Below are positions 51,886 through 63,456 of a stretch of 64,000 bases of DNA, in pieces. Both the position numbers and the translations under genes were made by a program. The DNA lies in contig NZ_FOMG01000009.1 in assembly GCF_900112485.1 (NCBI RefSeq), positions 62,001 to 126,000 of the forward strand. Direction: 5' to 3'. Positions within the stretch are counted from its first letter, which is position 1. Every line of letters begins with the position of its first letter. The notes below the pieces were generated by a model that saw nothing but the letters and a program-made list of their open reading frames with translations, searched no databases and was not told the DNA's origin. Origin of the DNA: Clostridium uliginosum (GTDB taxonomy: Bacteria; Bacillota; Clostridia; Clostridiales; Clostridiaceae).

Positions 51886-52647
51886 ATGAAAAATGTTTTA
51901 GTAGCTAAAAATGCTAAAAAAGTTTACGGTGCAAGAGGTAATTCTTATACTGCATTAAATGGAATAGATTTAGAGATTAAAGAGGGCGAGTTTGTTGGGA
52001 TTATGGGACCTTCAGGAGCTGGAAAGAGTACTCTTTTAAATATCATTTCAACTATAGATAAGCCTTCATCAGGTGTTATAGAAATTGGCGGACAAGATAT
52101 AACTAAGCTAAATGAAGATAAATTATCAGAGTTTAGAAGAAATAAATTAGGGTTTATTTTTCAAGATTTTAATTTGTTAGATACATTAAATGTTAAGGAA
52201 AATATAGTGCTTCCATTAGCTTTATCAAAGGTAAATCATAAATCTATAGAAAAACAGGTGAATGAAATAGCAAATAAGTTAGGAATATATGAAATATTAA
52301 ATAAATATCCTTGTGAAATTTCAGGTGGACAAAAGCAAAGGGTAGCTGCGGCAAGAGCAATTATAACTAGCCCAGAGTTAGTATTAGCAGATGAACCTAC
52401 AGGAGCCTTAGATTCAAAGTCATCAACTGAACTTTTAGAGTGCTTAACTGAGCTTAATAATAGTAATAAGGCAACAATATTAATGGTAACTCATGATGCC
52501 TTTGCAGCAAGCTATTGTAAAAGAATTATATTTATAAATGATGGAGTATTATTCACTGAGTTAGTAAGAGGTGGTTCAAGAAAAGAATTTTTCCATAAGA
52601 TATTAGATGTTTTATCGACTTTAGGTGGAGCGAGTGATATTTTATAA
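51886..52647 (+). CDS. ABC transporter ATPase, BceA-like
   Basis: 253 residues, LolD/MacB-type ATPase. Walker A GPSGAGKST, Q-loop FIFQDFNLLDTL, signature SGGQKQRVAAARA, Walker B LVLADEPTGALDS, H-loop MVTHDAF. It powers the permease encoded 29 bp downstream; the pair removes or senses peptide antibiotics such as bacitracin in characterised homologues. SD AGGAGGAG. Confidence 0.94.
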   Translation: MKNVLVAKNAKKVYGARGNSYTALNGIDLEIKEGEFVGIMGPSGAGKSTLLNIISTIDKPSSGVIEIGGQDITKLNEDKLSEFRRNKLGFIFQDFNLLDTLNVKENIVLPLALSKVNHKSIEKQVNEIANKLGIYEILNKYPCEISGGQKQRVAAARAIITSPELVLADEPTGALDSKSSTELLECLTELNNSNKATILMVTHDAFAASYCKRIIFINDGVLFTELVRGGSRKEFFHKILDVLSTLGGASDIL

Positions 52648-52676
52648 ATCAAATTTACGAAGGAGGTGTGTAGCTG

Positions 52677-54614
52677 GTGAATATGTTTCAGATAGCACTA
52701 AGAAATGTTAAAAGAAATTTTTATAACTATTTTATATATTTTTTATCAATGGTATTTAACGTAATAATATATTTTATATTTCAATCTATACAGTATAATG
52801 ATCAAATAGAAAAAATGGTTGGTGGGTCAAAAAAAATAAGTTCGGCTTTCCATGCAGCTTCAGTAATTCTTATAATATTTATAACTATATTTATTTGGTA
52901 TTCTAATTCTTTCTTTATTAAAAAGAGGAAAAGAGAAGTAGCTTTATATTCAATGATGGGTGTAAAAAAGAAGCAAATAGGTAGAATGCTGTTTTATGAA
53001 ACTATAAGTATGGGAGCTTTAGCTTTACTAATAGGTATTATATTAGGAAGTATATTTTCAAAGCTATTTAGTGATTTACTTATAAAAATTATGGGTATAA
53101 GTGCCATAATAAACTTTAGTATAAGTTCTAAGGCTATTTATGCAACAATATTAGTTTTTGCAATAATATTTATTGTAGCATCATTGCATGGATATAGCTT
53201 AACATATAGATTTCAATTAATTGAATTATTTAAGGCAGAAAATAAGGGAGAAAAGCCACCTAAGGCATCAATTGTATCTGCAATATTGGCAATCGTATTT
53301 ATAAGTGTAGGTTACTATACATCAGTAAATATGTTTGAACCAAAATTTTTTGTAAGTAGTTTTGGATTAAGAGTGGGAGTGTTATTTGGAAGTATAATAA
53401 TCGGCACATATCTATTAATTAAGAATTTTACAACTCTTATAGTTAAGATTTATAAGAAGAATAAGGCTAGATATTACAAGGGTATAAACATGATAGGAGT
53501 ATCTCAGCTACAGTATAGATTTAAATCAAATGCTAGAACACTTACAATTATAGCATTACTTAGTGCAACTACTCTAACATCAGTGGGACTTAGTTATAGC
53601 CTATACTATATGAATGAAAAAGGGGGAAGAGATTCAGCACCATTTGATTTACAATATGTATACAACAAAACAGATTATGAAAATATAATAAGTGCTGTTG
53701 GTGAGGATAAAATAAAGAATAACTTTAAATTAGAACTTTTAAGAACTCCTGTAGTTTTTAAAGGCGAAAAACCGCCACAAAAATTATATGAAAAAGAAGA
53801 AGATATATTATATTTAATATCAGAGAGTAAATATAATAAAATCATGACTGAACTTAACAAAGATGAATATACAGTTAAGATAAAGAATAAAGATGAATCT
53901 GTACTATTAGATTCAACTCAAAGTAAAATACTTAAAGGTGATTATGAAAATACAAAATATATGCTATATCCTGATAATGAAGATTACGAATTAAATGTAA
54001 TAGGAAGAAAAAATATAGATTTAACAAATGTAGGAATAGCAGGGTTGCTTGCAGTGGTTAGTGATGAAACATATGATTCTTTTTATAAAAAAGAAAATTT
54101 ATTTGAAATAACCTCTATCATGTTAAAAAATCCTAAGGATGCGACTATAAGCACAAGTATAAAAGGAATTTTAAATGAAGAGCAAAAGGAGAAAATAAAA
54201 TTTGTTTCATATTATGATTATTATAATGCGGGAATAGCATCATCAGGGCTTATGCTTTTTGTAACAGGATTTTTAGGACTTATATTCCTTATAAGCACAG
54301 GAAGTATAATCTACTTTAAACAACTTACCGAGGCTAATGAGGAAAAGGGAAGATATGAAATATTAAGAAAAGTAGGAGTTAGTGAAAAGGAGATAAAGAA
54401 AACTATAAGTAGGCAAATGTTGTTAGTATTTTTACTACCGTTAATACTGGGGATATCACATGCTAGTTTTGCAGTAAGTTTATTCTCTACTATTATAGGA
54501 TTTAATTTCATGATACCTGCATTAATAAGTTTTGCCGCATATATTGCAATATATGTTATTTACTACATAGTAACTGTTAGAGAATACTATAATATAGTAA
54601 GTAAAAATTCATAG
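52677..54614 (+). CDS. ABC transporter permease, BceB-like
   Basis: 645 residues with ten predicted helices: FtsX-like cores at both ends and a large extracellular domain of about 200 residues between helices 7 and 8 (about 300-510), the feature that distinguishes BceB-type permeases. Start GTG at 52677, 6 nt after AGGAGGTGTG; ATG at 52683 is an alternative. It acts with the upstream ATPase and signals to the intramembrane-sensing kinase. The specific peptide is not predictable. Confidence 0.92.
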   Translation: MNMFQIALRNVKRNFYNYFIYFLSMVFNVIIYFIFQSIQYNDQIEKMVGGSKKISSAFHAASVILIIFITIFIWYSNSFFIKKRKREVALYSMMGVKKKQIGRMLFYETISMGALALLIGIILGSIFSKLFSDLLIKIMGISAIINFSISSKAIYATILVFAIIFIVASLHGYSLTYRFQLIELFKAENKGEKPPKASIVSAILAIVFISVGYYTSVNMFEPKFFVSSFGLRVGVLFGSIIIGTYLLIKNFTTLIVKIYKKNKARYYKGINMIGVSQLQYRFKSNARTLTIIALLSATTLTSVGLSYSLYYMNEKGGRDSAPFDLQYVYNKTDYENIISAVGEDKIKNNFKLELLRTPVVFKGEKPPQKLYEKEEDILYLISESKYNKIMTELNKDEYTVKIKNKDESVLLDSTQSKILKGDYENTKYMLYPDNEDYELNVIGRKNIDLTNVGIAGLLAVVSDETYDSFYKKENLFEITSIMLKNPKDATISTSIKGILNEEQKEKIKFVSYYDYYNAGIASSGLMLFVTGFLGLIFLISTGSIIYFKQLTEANEEKGRYEILRKVGVSEKEIKKTISRQMLLVFLLPLILGISHASFAVSLFSTIIGFNFMIPALISFAAYIAIYVIYYIVTVREYYNIVSKNS

Positions 54615-54616
54615 TA

Positions 54617-54659
54617 AAAACTCTCATAAGGGATTTGACCTTTATGAGAGTTTTTTTAT
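54617..54659 (+). terminator. Terminator of the SLT/ABC operon
   Basis: AAACTCTCATAAGGG pairs with CCTTTATGAGAGTTT, then TTTTATT. Confidence 0.92.
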
Positions 54660-54770
54660 TCTTTGAAAAATTATATTATTAAAGAAGTTGTGGATAACTC
54701 AGATTATAGTTTTGTTTAAAGGTTAAGAAATAAAAACTAAAGAATAAAAAGAAAATAAAGAAAACTATAA

Positions 54771-54825
54771 GGCATATGAAACAAAATAGACTAGCATACT
54801 GACTTGTTATTTTGTTGAATATGCC
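54771..54825 (-). repeat. Family-1 palindrome, short form, TAA/TAA flanks
   Basis: 55 bp, GGCATATGAAACAAAATAGA to TTATTTTGTTGAATATGCC; direct TAA at 54768-54770 and 54826-54828. The following 320 bp (54829-55145) are AT-rich leader of the chemoreceptor gene with no clear promoter. Confidence 0.8.
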
Positions 54826-55145
54826 TAAGTAGAAAATGTTGTTAGTATTTTCTAAAATGCACCCTATAGAGTAGAGAATATATAATATATCTGATAGTTG
54901 ATTTTAGATATTATAGTCGAATATTAAAGAATTATTAGTTATAGAATAATGGACTTTTAAAAAAATAGTCGTATTATCAAGAAATATTGAAAGTTATGTA
55001 GAAATATCAGCATAATTTTAACTATAATGGTTTGTACTGTAGTATAATTTAATGATATTATTTTAGAAAACTATTTTTAGAAAGAGAAATAGAAAAACTA
55101 TTAATAAGCCAAAGTTAAATAATAAAATATCAAGGAGGAATTATA

Positions 55146-56858
55146 ATGGATTTATTAAAAAACATAAAAGTAAAAACTAAATTAATTTCAGCATTTTTAA
55201 TTATAGCAACATTAATTGTTGTAGTAGGTTTAGTTGGAACAATATCCTTAAAAAATGTGGCTACAAAGTCAGAAAATATGTATAGTAATAATATGCAGAA
55301 TGTATATATGTTAACTGATATGACACAAAATTTAACACAAGTTAAAAGTGATATATTACAACTCGTGTATGTGAGAGATTCTTCTAAAAGATCTGATTTA
55401 GAAAAAGATATTCAAGCAAATAAAGATGAAAATGATAAATACAGTGCAACCTATGAGAAAAGTTCTAAGAGTGATGCAGAAAAACAAGGTTATACAGTAT
55501 TTAAAAGTCAATTAGAACAGTATAGAACTTTAAGAGAAAATGTTATTAAACTTGTAGACTACAATAATTATGCTGAAGCAGAAAAGCAATATTTAGAAAT
55601 GTCAAAAGTAAGGGACACAATGTTTGAAAGCAGTGACAAACTTGTTAAGGCAAATCTTGATGATGCAAAAAATGTAAATTCAAATATTCAATTATTGTAT
55701 AGCAGTTCAAATATACTTATGATTATATTAACATTGGCAGGACTCGTAATTGCAATTTTACTTGGTTTGTTAATGTCAAAAGATATAAGTAAGCCGTTAA
55801 TTAAGATAAAAAACTTAGCAGAAAGATTAGCTTTATATGACTTTTCAGTTCCAATGACTATTACAAGAGGAGATGAATTTGGACAAACAGGTACTGCTTT
55901 AAATACAGCACAGGGGAATGTAAACAACTTGATTAAGACAATTATGGAAAATTCACAGGATTTAAGTGCATCATCAGAGGAATTATCAGCAACTGTTCAA
56001 GAATTATCTTCTAAAGCCGTAACTATTGATGAAGCAGTAGATACTATTGCTTCAGGTATTCAAGAATCAAGTGCGACATCAGAACAAGTAAGTGCATCTG
56101 TTCAAGAGGTAGACGCAAGTATTAATGTATTATCTTCAAAAGCGATGGAAGGAAGCTATAATTCAAATCAGTCTAAAGAAAGAGCTACAGAAGTTCAAAA
56201 TAATAGTCAAAAAGCTTTAAAGGAAACTCGAAAAATATCTGCTGAAAAACAAGATAAGATGTTGAAAGTAATTGAAGATGGAAAAGTAGTAGATAGTATA
56301 AGAGTTATGGCAGATACCATCGGAAGTATATCAGAGCAAACAAATTTACTTGCATTAAATGCTGCAATAGAAGCAGCGAGAGCAGGAGAACAAGGCAAAG
56401 GCTTTGCGGTAGTGGCAGACGAAGTAAGAACGCTTGCAGAACAATCTTCGCAAGCAGTAACAAGTATTCAAGAAACTATTGTGAAAGTTCAGCAGGCATT
56501 TAAAAGTAGTATTGATACAGGTAGTGATATACTAAATTTTATTAATACAGATGTAAATGCACAATTTGATGCTTATGGAGAATCAGGTGATCATTATTAT
56601 AATGATTCGGATTTTGTAAGTAAAATGTCTGAGGAAATTGCTGCTATGTCTGAGGAAATTACAACTACGGTTGGACAAGTAAGTGAAGCGGTTCAAAGTA
56701 TGGCACAGTCATCACAAAAATCAAGTGAAGAAGCACAAACAATAAAAGAAAGCATGGATGAAACTACAAAAGCCATAGAACAAGTGGCTTTAACGGCACA
56801 AAGTCAATCAGAAATTGCTCAGGGGCTTAATGAAATGGTACAAAAGTTCAAAATTTAG
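55146..56858 (+). CDS. Methyl-accepting chemotaxis protein
   Basis: 570 residues. TM1 about 13-33, four-helix-bundle ligand domain (about 34-187), TM2 about 189-210, HAMP (about 211-262), and a cytoplasmic signalling coiled coil with hairpin tip [20 protein letters not shown] (about 397-416). It would report a ligand to CheA/CheW. SD AAGGAGG. The ligand is unknown; no che genes are nearby. Followed within 30 bp by a truncated family-1 element. Confidence 0.95.
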   Translation: MDLLKNIKVKTKLISAFLIIATLIVVVGLVGTISLKNVATKSENMYSNNMQNVYMLTDMTQNLTQVKSDILQLVYVRDSSKRSDLEKDIQANKDENDKYSATYEKSSKSDAEKQGYTVFKSQLEQYRTLRENVIKLVDYNNYAEAEKQYLEMSKVRDTMFESSDKLVKANLDDAKNVNSNIQLLYSSSNILMIILTLAGLVIAILLGLLMSKDISKPLIKIKNLAERLALYDFSVPMTITRGDEFGQTGTALNTAQGNVNNLIKTIMENSQDLSASSEELSATVQELSSKAVTIDEAVDTIASGIQESSATSEQVSASVQEVDASINVLSSKAMEGSYNSNQSKERATEVQNNSQKALKETRKISAEKQDKMLKVIEDGKVVDSIRVMADTIGSISEQTNLLALNAAIEAARAGEQGKGFAVVADEVRTLAEQSSQAVTSIQETIVKVQQAFKSSIDTGSDILNFINTDVNAQFDAYGESGDHYYNDSDFVSKMSEEIAAMSEEITTTVGQVSEAVQSMAQSSQKSSEEAQTIKESMDETTKAIEQVALTAQSQSEIAQGLNEMVQKFKI

Positions 56859-56881
56859 AGGCAGGTAAACGTGATTTGTTT

Positions 56882-56917
56882 ACAAGCATACTGGTCTGTT
56901 AATTTTTTGAATGTGCC
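56882..56917. repeat. Truncated family-1 element
   Basis: ACAAGCATACTGGTCTGTTA then TTTTTTGAATGTGCC and TTA. Only one half remains. Confidence 0.55.
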
Positions 56918-56990
56918 TTAAAGTAAACAGTGTGATATGAATAAAATTTACGCAGTGCATAGTAAACTTATTTGTCATAGAATAAATTTA

Positions 56991-57044
56991 AAACAATAAA
57001 AATAGAGATGTTATTAATTCAGCATCTCTATTTTTATTGTTTTT
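56991..57044. terminator. Terminator of the chemoreceptor gene
   Basis: Perfect 20-bp stem AAACAATAAAAATAGAGATG / CATCTCTATTTTTATTGTTT; T-rich on both strands. From 57045 to 57382 I see nothing but AT-rich sequence. Confidence 0.85.
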
Positions 57045-57382
57045 CACGCATAAAGTATATAAATTGAATGATGTTAAAAATTATGATTTGTTTTTATTTA
57101 CCGATTTTTAATGAAGTAAAGTTTAAAAACTAGATTACTGAAGGTTAGTAATATTAATGCAACATAATTTAAAAAAATCCAGCAGAGGAACAGTCTGATA
57201 GAGATAGTAAAACTAATAAGTTGGATATAATATTTGTAGTATAAGAATAAATTTTAGGTGTAATTATTTAAGATAAAACTTAATTTTGAATTATCTTGAT
57301 TTTTCAGAATTAAGTTTCATATTTAATAATATGTATAATAATGATAAACTATATAGATAGAGAAAATATGGGGGGAGAATAT

Positions 57383-57901
57383 ATGGGGAAGACATTGGTT
57401 ATTAATTTAGAGGACATTGATTTAAAGGGTGACATATTAGATGTTGGTCAAGAAAATTTTGGAGTTATATATAGTATTTCAAAAGAAATAGAAGATGAGT
57501 TATCATTAGATTATATATTTAGTGAAAATAAAAGTGAATTAAAAAGTAGTGAATATGATGCATGCACTTTTTTCTTTAATCTAAATAGATTTTGGAGTAG
57601 TATAGAAAAAGAAAAATTGATTAAAGAAGTAAGCTCTTATGTTAAAGAGAATGGGGAAATATTTATTTGGGATATTAATAAAGACAGGGGAAAAGTATTT
57701 AATAATAAGATAAAGGTTATATTACCTAACAACAGAATAAAGGAGTTTACATTTAAAAATTTAAATCCAGTTATAAGCTCTAGTATAGAAGAAGTTAAGA
57801 AAATAATTTCAAAATATTTTAATATAGAGGAAGTTAAGCTTTGGGAAGATATATTTTTCATAAGAGCTAAGAAAATAGATATGGCAATTAAGATAGAATA
57901 G
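57383..57901 (+). CDS. Degenerate SAM-dependent methyltransferase-like protein
   Basis: 172 residues. GDILDVGQENFGVIYSIS resembles methyltransferase motif I without the GxGxG loop, and YDACTFFFNLNRFW followed by KENGEIFIWDINKDRGKV resembles the motif II-III region. The SAM site looks incomplete, so it may be inactive. Start at 57383 has GGGGGAGA 6 nt upstream; the longer form lacks an SD. Same strand as the radical SAM gene 296 bp downstream. Confidence 0.6.
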   Translation: MGKTLVINLEDIDLKGDILDVGQENFGVIYSISKEIEDELSLDYIFSENKSELKSSEYDACTFFFNLNRFWSSIEKEKLIKEVSSYVKENGEIFIWDINKDRGKVFNNKIKVILPNNRIKEFTFKNLNPVISSSIEEVKKIISKYFNIEEVKLWEDIFFIRAKKIDMAIKIE

Positions 57902-57928
57902 TGAGCAAAAATATAAGAATATTATTTA

Positions 57929-57983
57929 GGCATATTCAAAAAAATAACAAGTGAGTAAGCTAGTGTATTTTATTTCATATGAC
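57929..57983 (+). repeat. Family-1 palindrome, short form, TTA/TTA flanks
   Basis: 55 bp, GGCATATTCAAAAAAATAAC to TTTATTTCATATGAC; TTA at 57926-57928 and 57984-57986. The right flank is shared with the next copy. Confidence 0.75.
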
Positions 57984-57987
57984 TTAA

Positions 57988-58143
57988 GGCACATTCAAAA
58001 AATAATAGACCAGTATGCTTGTCTATTTTGCATCATACTGCGTCATTAAATCCAACTAATAGCTCGTTATTAATTGAACTTGACTCCTTGTCTGACACAA
58101 AATATACGACACATCGTTGGTCTGTTATTTTATTTCATATGCA
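57988..58143 (+). repeat. Family-1 palindromic element, TAA/TAA flanks
   Basis: 156 bp, GGCACATTCAAAAAATAATA to TTATTTTATTTCATATGCA (last base mutated); TAA at 57985-57987 and 58144-58146. It adjoins the copy before it through TTAA. Confidence 0.75.
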
Positions 58144-58197
58144 TAAATATTTTCTTTTAAATTTAAATAATTGAGGAAGCAGAGGAGAAAAATACAA

Positions 58198-59862
58198 ATG
58201 AGAATATTACTTACAGCAATTAACTCTAAATTCATTCATAGTAATTTAGCAGTTAGATATTTAAGAAATTTTACTAAGGATATGGATTATGAACCTATAG
58301 TAAGAGAGTTTTCTATAAATGATAGGGAAGAGAAGATTTTAGAAGAAATCATTAAAGAGAAGCCAGGTGTTGTGGCTTTTTCAGTTTATATATGGAATGT
58401 AGAGATGGTTTCAAGAATATCTAATTTAATTAAAAGTGTAGATGAGAATATAGAAATATTATATGGTGGACCTGAAGTTTCATTTGATTCATCAAAATTT
58501 CTTGAAAATAATGTAGGAGAATATGTTATTGAAGGAGAAGGTGAAAAGACATATAGAGATTTTGTTTCTTTTAAACTAGGTTTAATGAAGTTAGCTGAAG
58601 TTAGAGGACTGCATTATAAAGATAAAAATACAGTTTATTCTAATGAAAAAAGACCTCTTATGTCAATGGATGAAATTTCATTTCCGTATGAAGACAATGA
58701 AGATTTAAGTAATAAGATCGTTTATTATGAGGCATCAAGAGGATGTCCATTCAACTGTAAGTACTGCCTTTCATCTACGAGTCATGGAGTTAGATTTTTA
58801 GATATCAATAGAGTGTTAAAGGAGTTAAAATATTTTATAGATAAAGAAGTTAGATTAGTTAAATTTGTTGATCGTACGTTTAACTGTAATCATAAATTTT
58901 CTATGGCGATTTGGGAATTTTTAATAAATCAAAATATAAAAACACAGTTTCATTTTGAAATATCAGCTGATATATTAAAGGATGAAGAAATAAAACTTTT
59001 AGCTAAGGCGCCAGAAGGAAGATTTCAATTTGAAGTTGGTGTTCAAACTACAAATGATGAAATCTTAAGAAATATAAATAGATTCGTTAATTTTAGTGAC
59101 ATAAAAGAAAAAGTTGAAGAATTAATGTCAATAAAGAACATAAAACAACATTTAGATTTAATTGCAGGATTACCAGAAGAAGACTACAATTCTTTTGTTA
59201 ATTCTTTTAATGATGTCTATAAGATTAAACCTGAAGAAATACAACTTGGATTTTTGAAGCTGTTAAAAGGTTCTTCAATGAGAGAAGAAGCAGAGAAATA
59301 TGGAATGAAGTTTTCTCCATATCCCCCATATGAAATATTAAGAACAGATAGTATTAGTTATGATGAAATAATAAAGCTAAAGAAAGTGGAGGAAATGGTT
59401 GATAAATATTATAACTCCAGAAAATTTAATAACATAATTGCATATTTTGAAAGAAAGTTTAAAACACCATTTGATTTCTACTATTCATTAGGAGAATTTT
59501 TTGATCAAAAAGGGTATTTTAATAAAAATATAGGAAATGTAGAATATTATAAAGTTTTTTTAGATTTTAATAATGAAATACTAAAAGATGATAATAGCAT
59601 CTTAATTGAAATATTAAAGTTTAATTATTTAATATTTAATAAAAAACGTGGTTTGCCAGAATTTTTAAGAACTGGAATTACAAAAGAAGAAGAGAAAATT
59701 TTAAAAGATAATCTAAGAGATAAATATTCATTTAAAGAGTACTATTTAGAGAAGTTCTCAATTGATATTGAAACATATGTTTTATATGAAGAAATTTTAA
59801 AAAAGGACAGTTATTATTTGTTTAACAATTCTGGAGAATATATAAGTGTAAAACATAGCTAA
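58198..59862 (+). CDS. B12-binding-domain radical SAM protein (DUF4080 type)
   Basis: 554 residues. An N-terminal B12-binding-like Rossmann domain (MRILLTAINSKFIHSNLAVR, ILYGGPEVSFD; about 1-140), the radical SAM CxxxCxxC cluster in GCPFNCKYCLSS (Cys183, 187, 190), a TIM barrel and a C-terminal DUF4080-like part (about 400-554). It probably methylates or rearranges an unactivated carbon using cobalamin and a 4Fe-4S cluster; the substrate is unknown. Start 58198 fits the family; the SD GAGGAGA is about 12 nt away. Confidence 0.85.
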   Translation: MRILLTAINSKFIHSNLAVRYLRNFTKDMDYEPIVREFSINDREEKILEEIIKEKPGVVAFSVYIWNVEMVSRISNLIKSVDENIEILYGGPEVSFDSSKFLENNVGEYVIEGEGEKTYRDFVSFKLGLMKLAEVRGLHYKDKNTVYSNEKRPLMSMDEISFPYEDNEDLSNKIVYYEASRGCPFNCKYCLSSTSHGVRFLDINRVLKELKYFIDKEVRLVKFVDRTFNCNHKFSMAIWEFLINQNIKTQFHFEISADILKDEEIKLLAKAPEGRFQFEVGVQTTNDEILRNINRFVNFSDIKEKVEELMSIKNIKQHLDLIAGLPEEDYNSFVNSFNDVYKIKPEEIQLGFLKLLKGSSMREEAEKYGMKFSPYPPYEILRTDSISYDEIIKLKKVEEMVDKYYNSRKFNNIIAYFERKFKTPFDFYYSLGEFFDQKGYFNKNIGNVEYYKVFLDFNNEILKDDNSILIEILKFNYLIFNKKRGLPEFLRTGITKEEEKILKDNLRDKYSFKEYYLEKFSIDIETYVLYEEILKKDSYYLFNNSGEYISVKHS

Positions 59863-59955
59863 ATAGATATTATTTACATAATATAAATATAACGCTTATA
59901 AATGAACTACTTTTATGAGAATTAACCATTTTTAGTATTTATTAAGTTAAAATTC

Positions 59956-59983
59956 TTGAAAATATGTAAAAACAGTGTATAAT
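59956..59983 (+). promoter_or_regulatory. Promoter of the V-type ATPase operon
   Basis: TTGAAA, 16-nt spacer, TATAAT; about 85 nt before the first gene. Confidence 0.55.
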
Positions 59984-60070
59984 AAAACAAGGGACAAAGT
60001 AATTAATACTATATAAAGTATTAATATATATAATTTTTTATATCTAAGGGTAATAAAAGGTGGTGATATT

Positions 60071-60383
60071 TTGGCATTAGAAGCAATTGAAGAAATTAAA
60101 AAATCAGAAGCTAAAGCAGATGAAGTTGTTAATAAGGCTACTATCGAAGCTAAAGAAATAGTTCAAAAGGCAATAAAAGATGCAGAAAAGCAATATTATG
60201 ATACTTTAGCTTTAGCAAAAGAAAAGACAAATAAACTTATTGATGATGCTGTTAAAGTAGCTAATAAAAAAGCAGAGCCTATATTAAGTAAAGGCAAGCG
60301 AGAATCTGAAGATATATTAAATATGTCTAAAGAAAAAAAGAATAATGCTGTTAAACTAGTGGTTGAGAGGATAGTGAAGATTC

Positions 60384-60397
<14 letters not shown>
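60071..60397 (+). CDS. V-type ATP synthase subunit H/G (peripheral stalk; NtpF position)
   Basis: 108 residues, almost entirely a charged coiled coil (EEIKKSEAKADEVVNKATIE). It pairs with subunit E to form the peripheral stalk. TTG start behind GGTGGTGAT. First gene of the operon; its end overlaps subunit I by 14 bp. The order H-I-K-E-C matches the Enterococcus ntp operon. Confidence 0.85.
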
Positions 60398-62836
<2,439 letters not shown>

Positions 62837-62853
62837 GATTAGGATGTGATAGA

Positions 62854-63444
62854 ATGTCTAACATAAATAATTTAACTTCTAAGATTACAAAAGATGCAGA
62901 AGATAAAAAAGTAATAATATTATCAGAAGCTGAAGATAAGAAGAAAAACATACTTGCTAAAAAGCAAGAAGAAGCCTCTTCAGAAGAAAAAATCATTATA
63001 GAAAAGGCTGAAAGAGAAGCTGTCTCAAGACAAGAAAGAATCATTTCAAGTGCACAATTACAAGCAAGAAATGAAAAATTAACATCAAAACAAGTTATAA
63101 TAAGTGAAGTTTTTGAAACAAGTGTTGAGGAACTTTGTAATATATCAAATGATGATTTTAAAGCATTTGTTAAATCAACAATATTAAATATTGATATTTC
63201 AGGAGATGAAAAATTAATATTAAATGCAGAAGGCATAAAAATAGTTGATGAAACTTTTGTATGTGAAATAAATAAAGAACTTGGATCAAAAGGTAAGTTA
63301 ACTCTAAGTAAAGAAATTGCAAATTTTAAAGGTGGATTTATATTAGAGAAGGATGGCATAGAAATAAATAATACTTTTGAGGCTTTAGTTAATTCATTAA
63401 GAGACGAATTGAGTCTTGAAGTTGCAAGAGTGTTGTTTAGTTAA
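62854..63444 (+). CDS. ntpE: V-type ATP synthase subunit E
   Basis: 196 residues. An N-terminal coiled coil rich in Lys/Glu (about 1-85, KITKDAEDKKVIILSEAEDK) and a C-terminal globular domain with KGGFILEKDGIEINNTFEAL, the family signature near the end. Peripheral-stalk partner of subunit H/G. 17 bp after ntpK; SD AGGATGTGA. Confidence 0.92.
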   Translation: MSNINNLTSKITKDAEDKKVIILSEAEDKKKNILAKKQEEASSEEKIIIEKAEREAVSRQERIISSAQLQARNEKLTSKQVIISEVFETSVEELCNISNDDFKAFVKSTILNIDISGDEKLILNAEGIKIVDETFVCEINKELGSKGKLTLSKEIANFKGGFILEKDGIEINNTFEALVNSLRDELSLEVARVLFS

Positions 63445-63456
63445 GGAGGTTAACTA

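Noticed and set aside
1864-58143. CRISPR or REP-type array
   Set aside because: The repeats are dispersed singly with varied lengths, have target duplications and no regular spacers.
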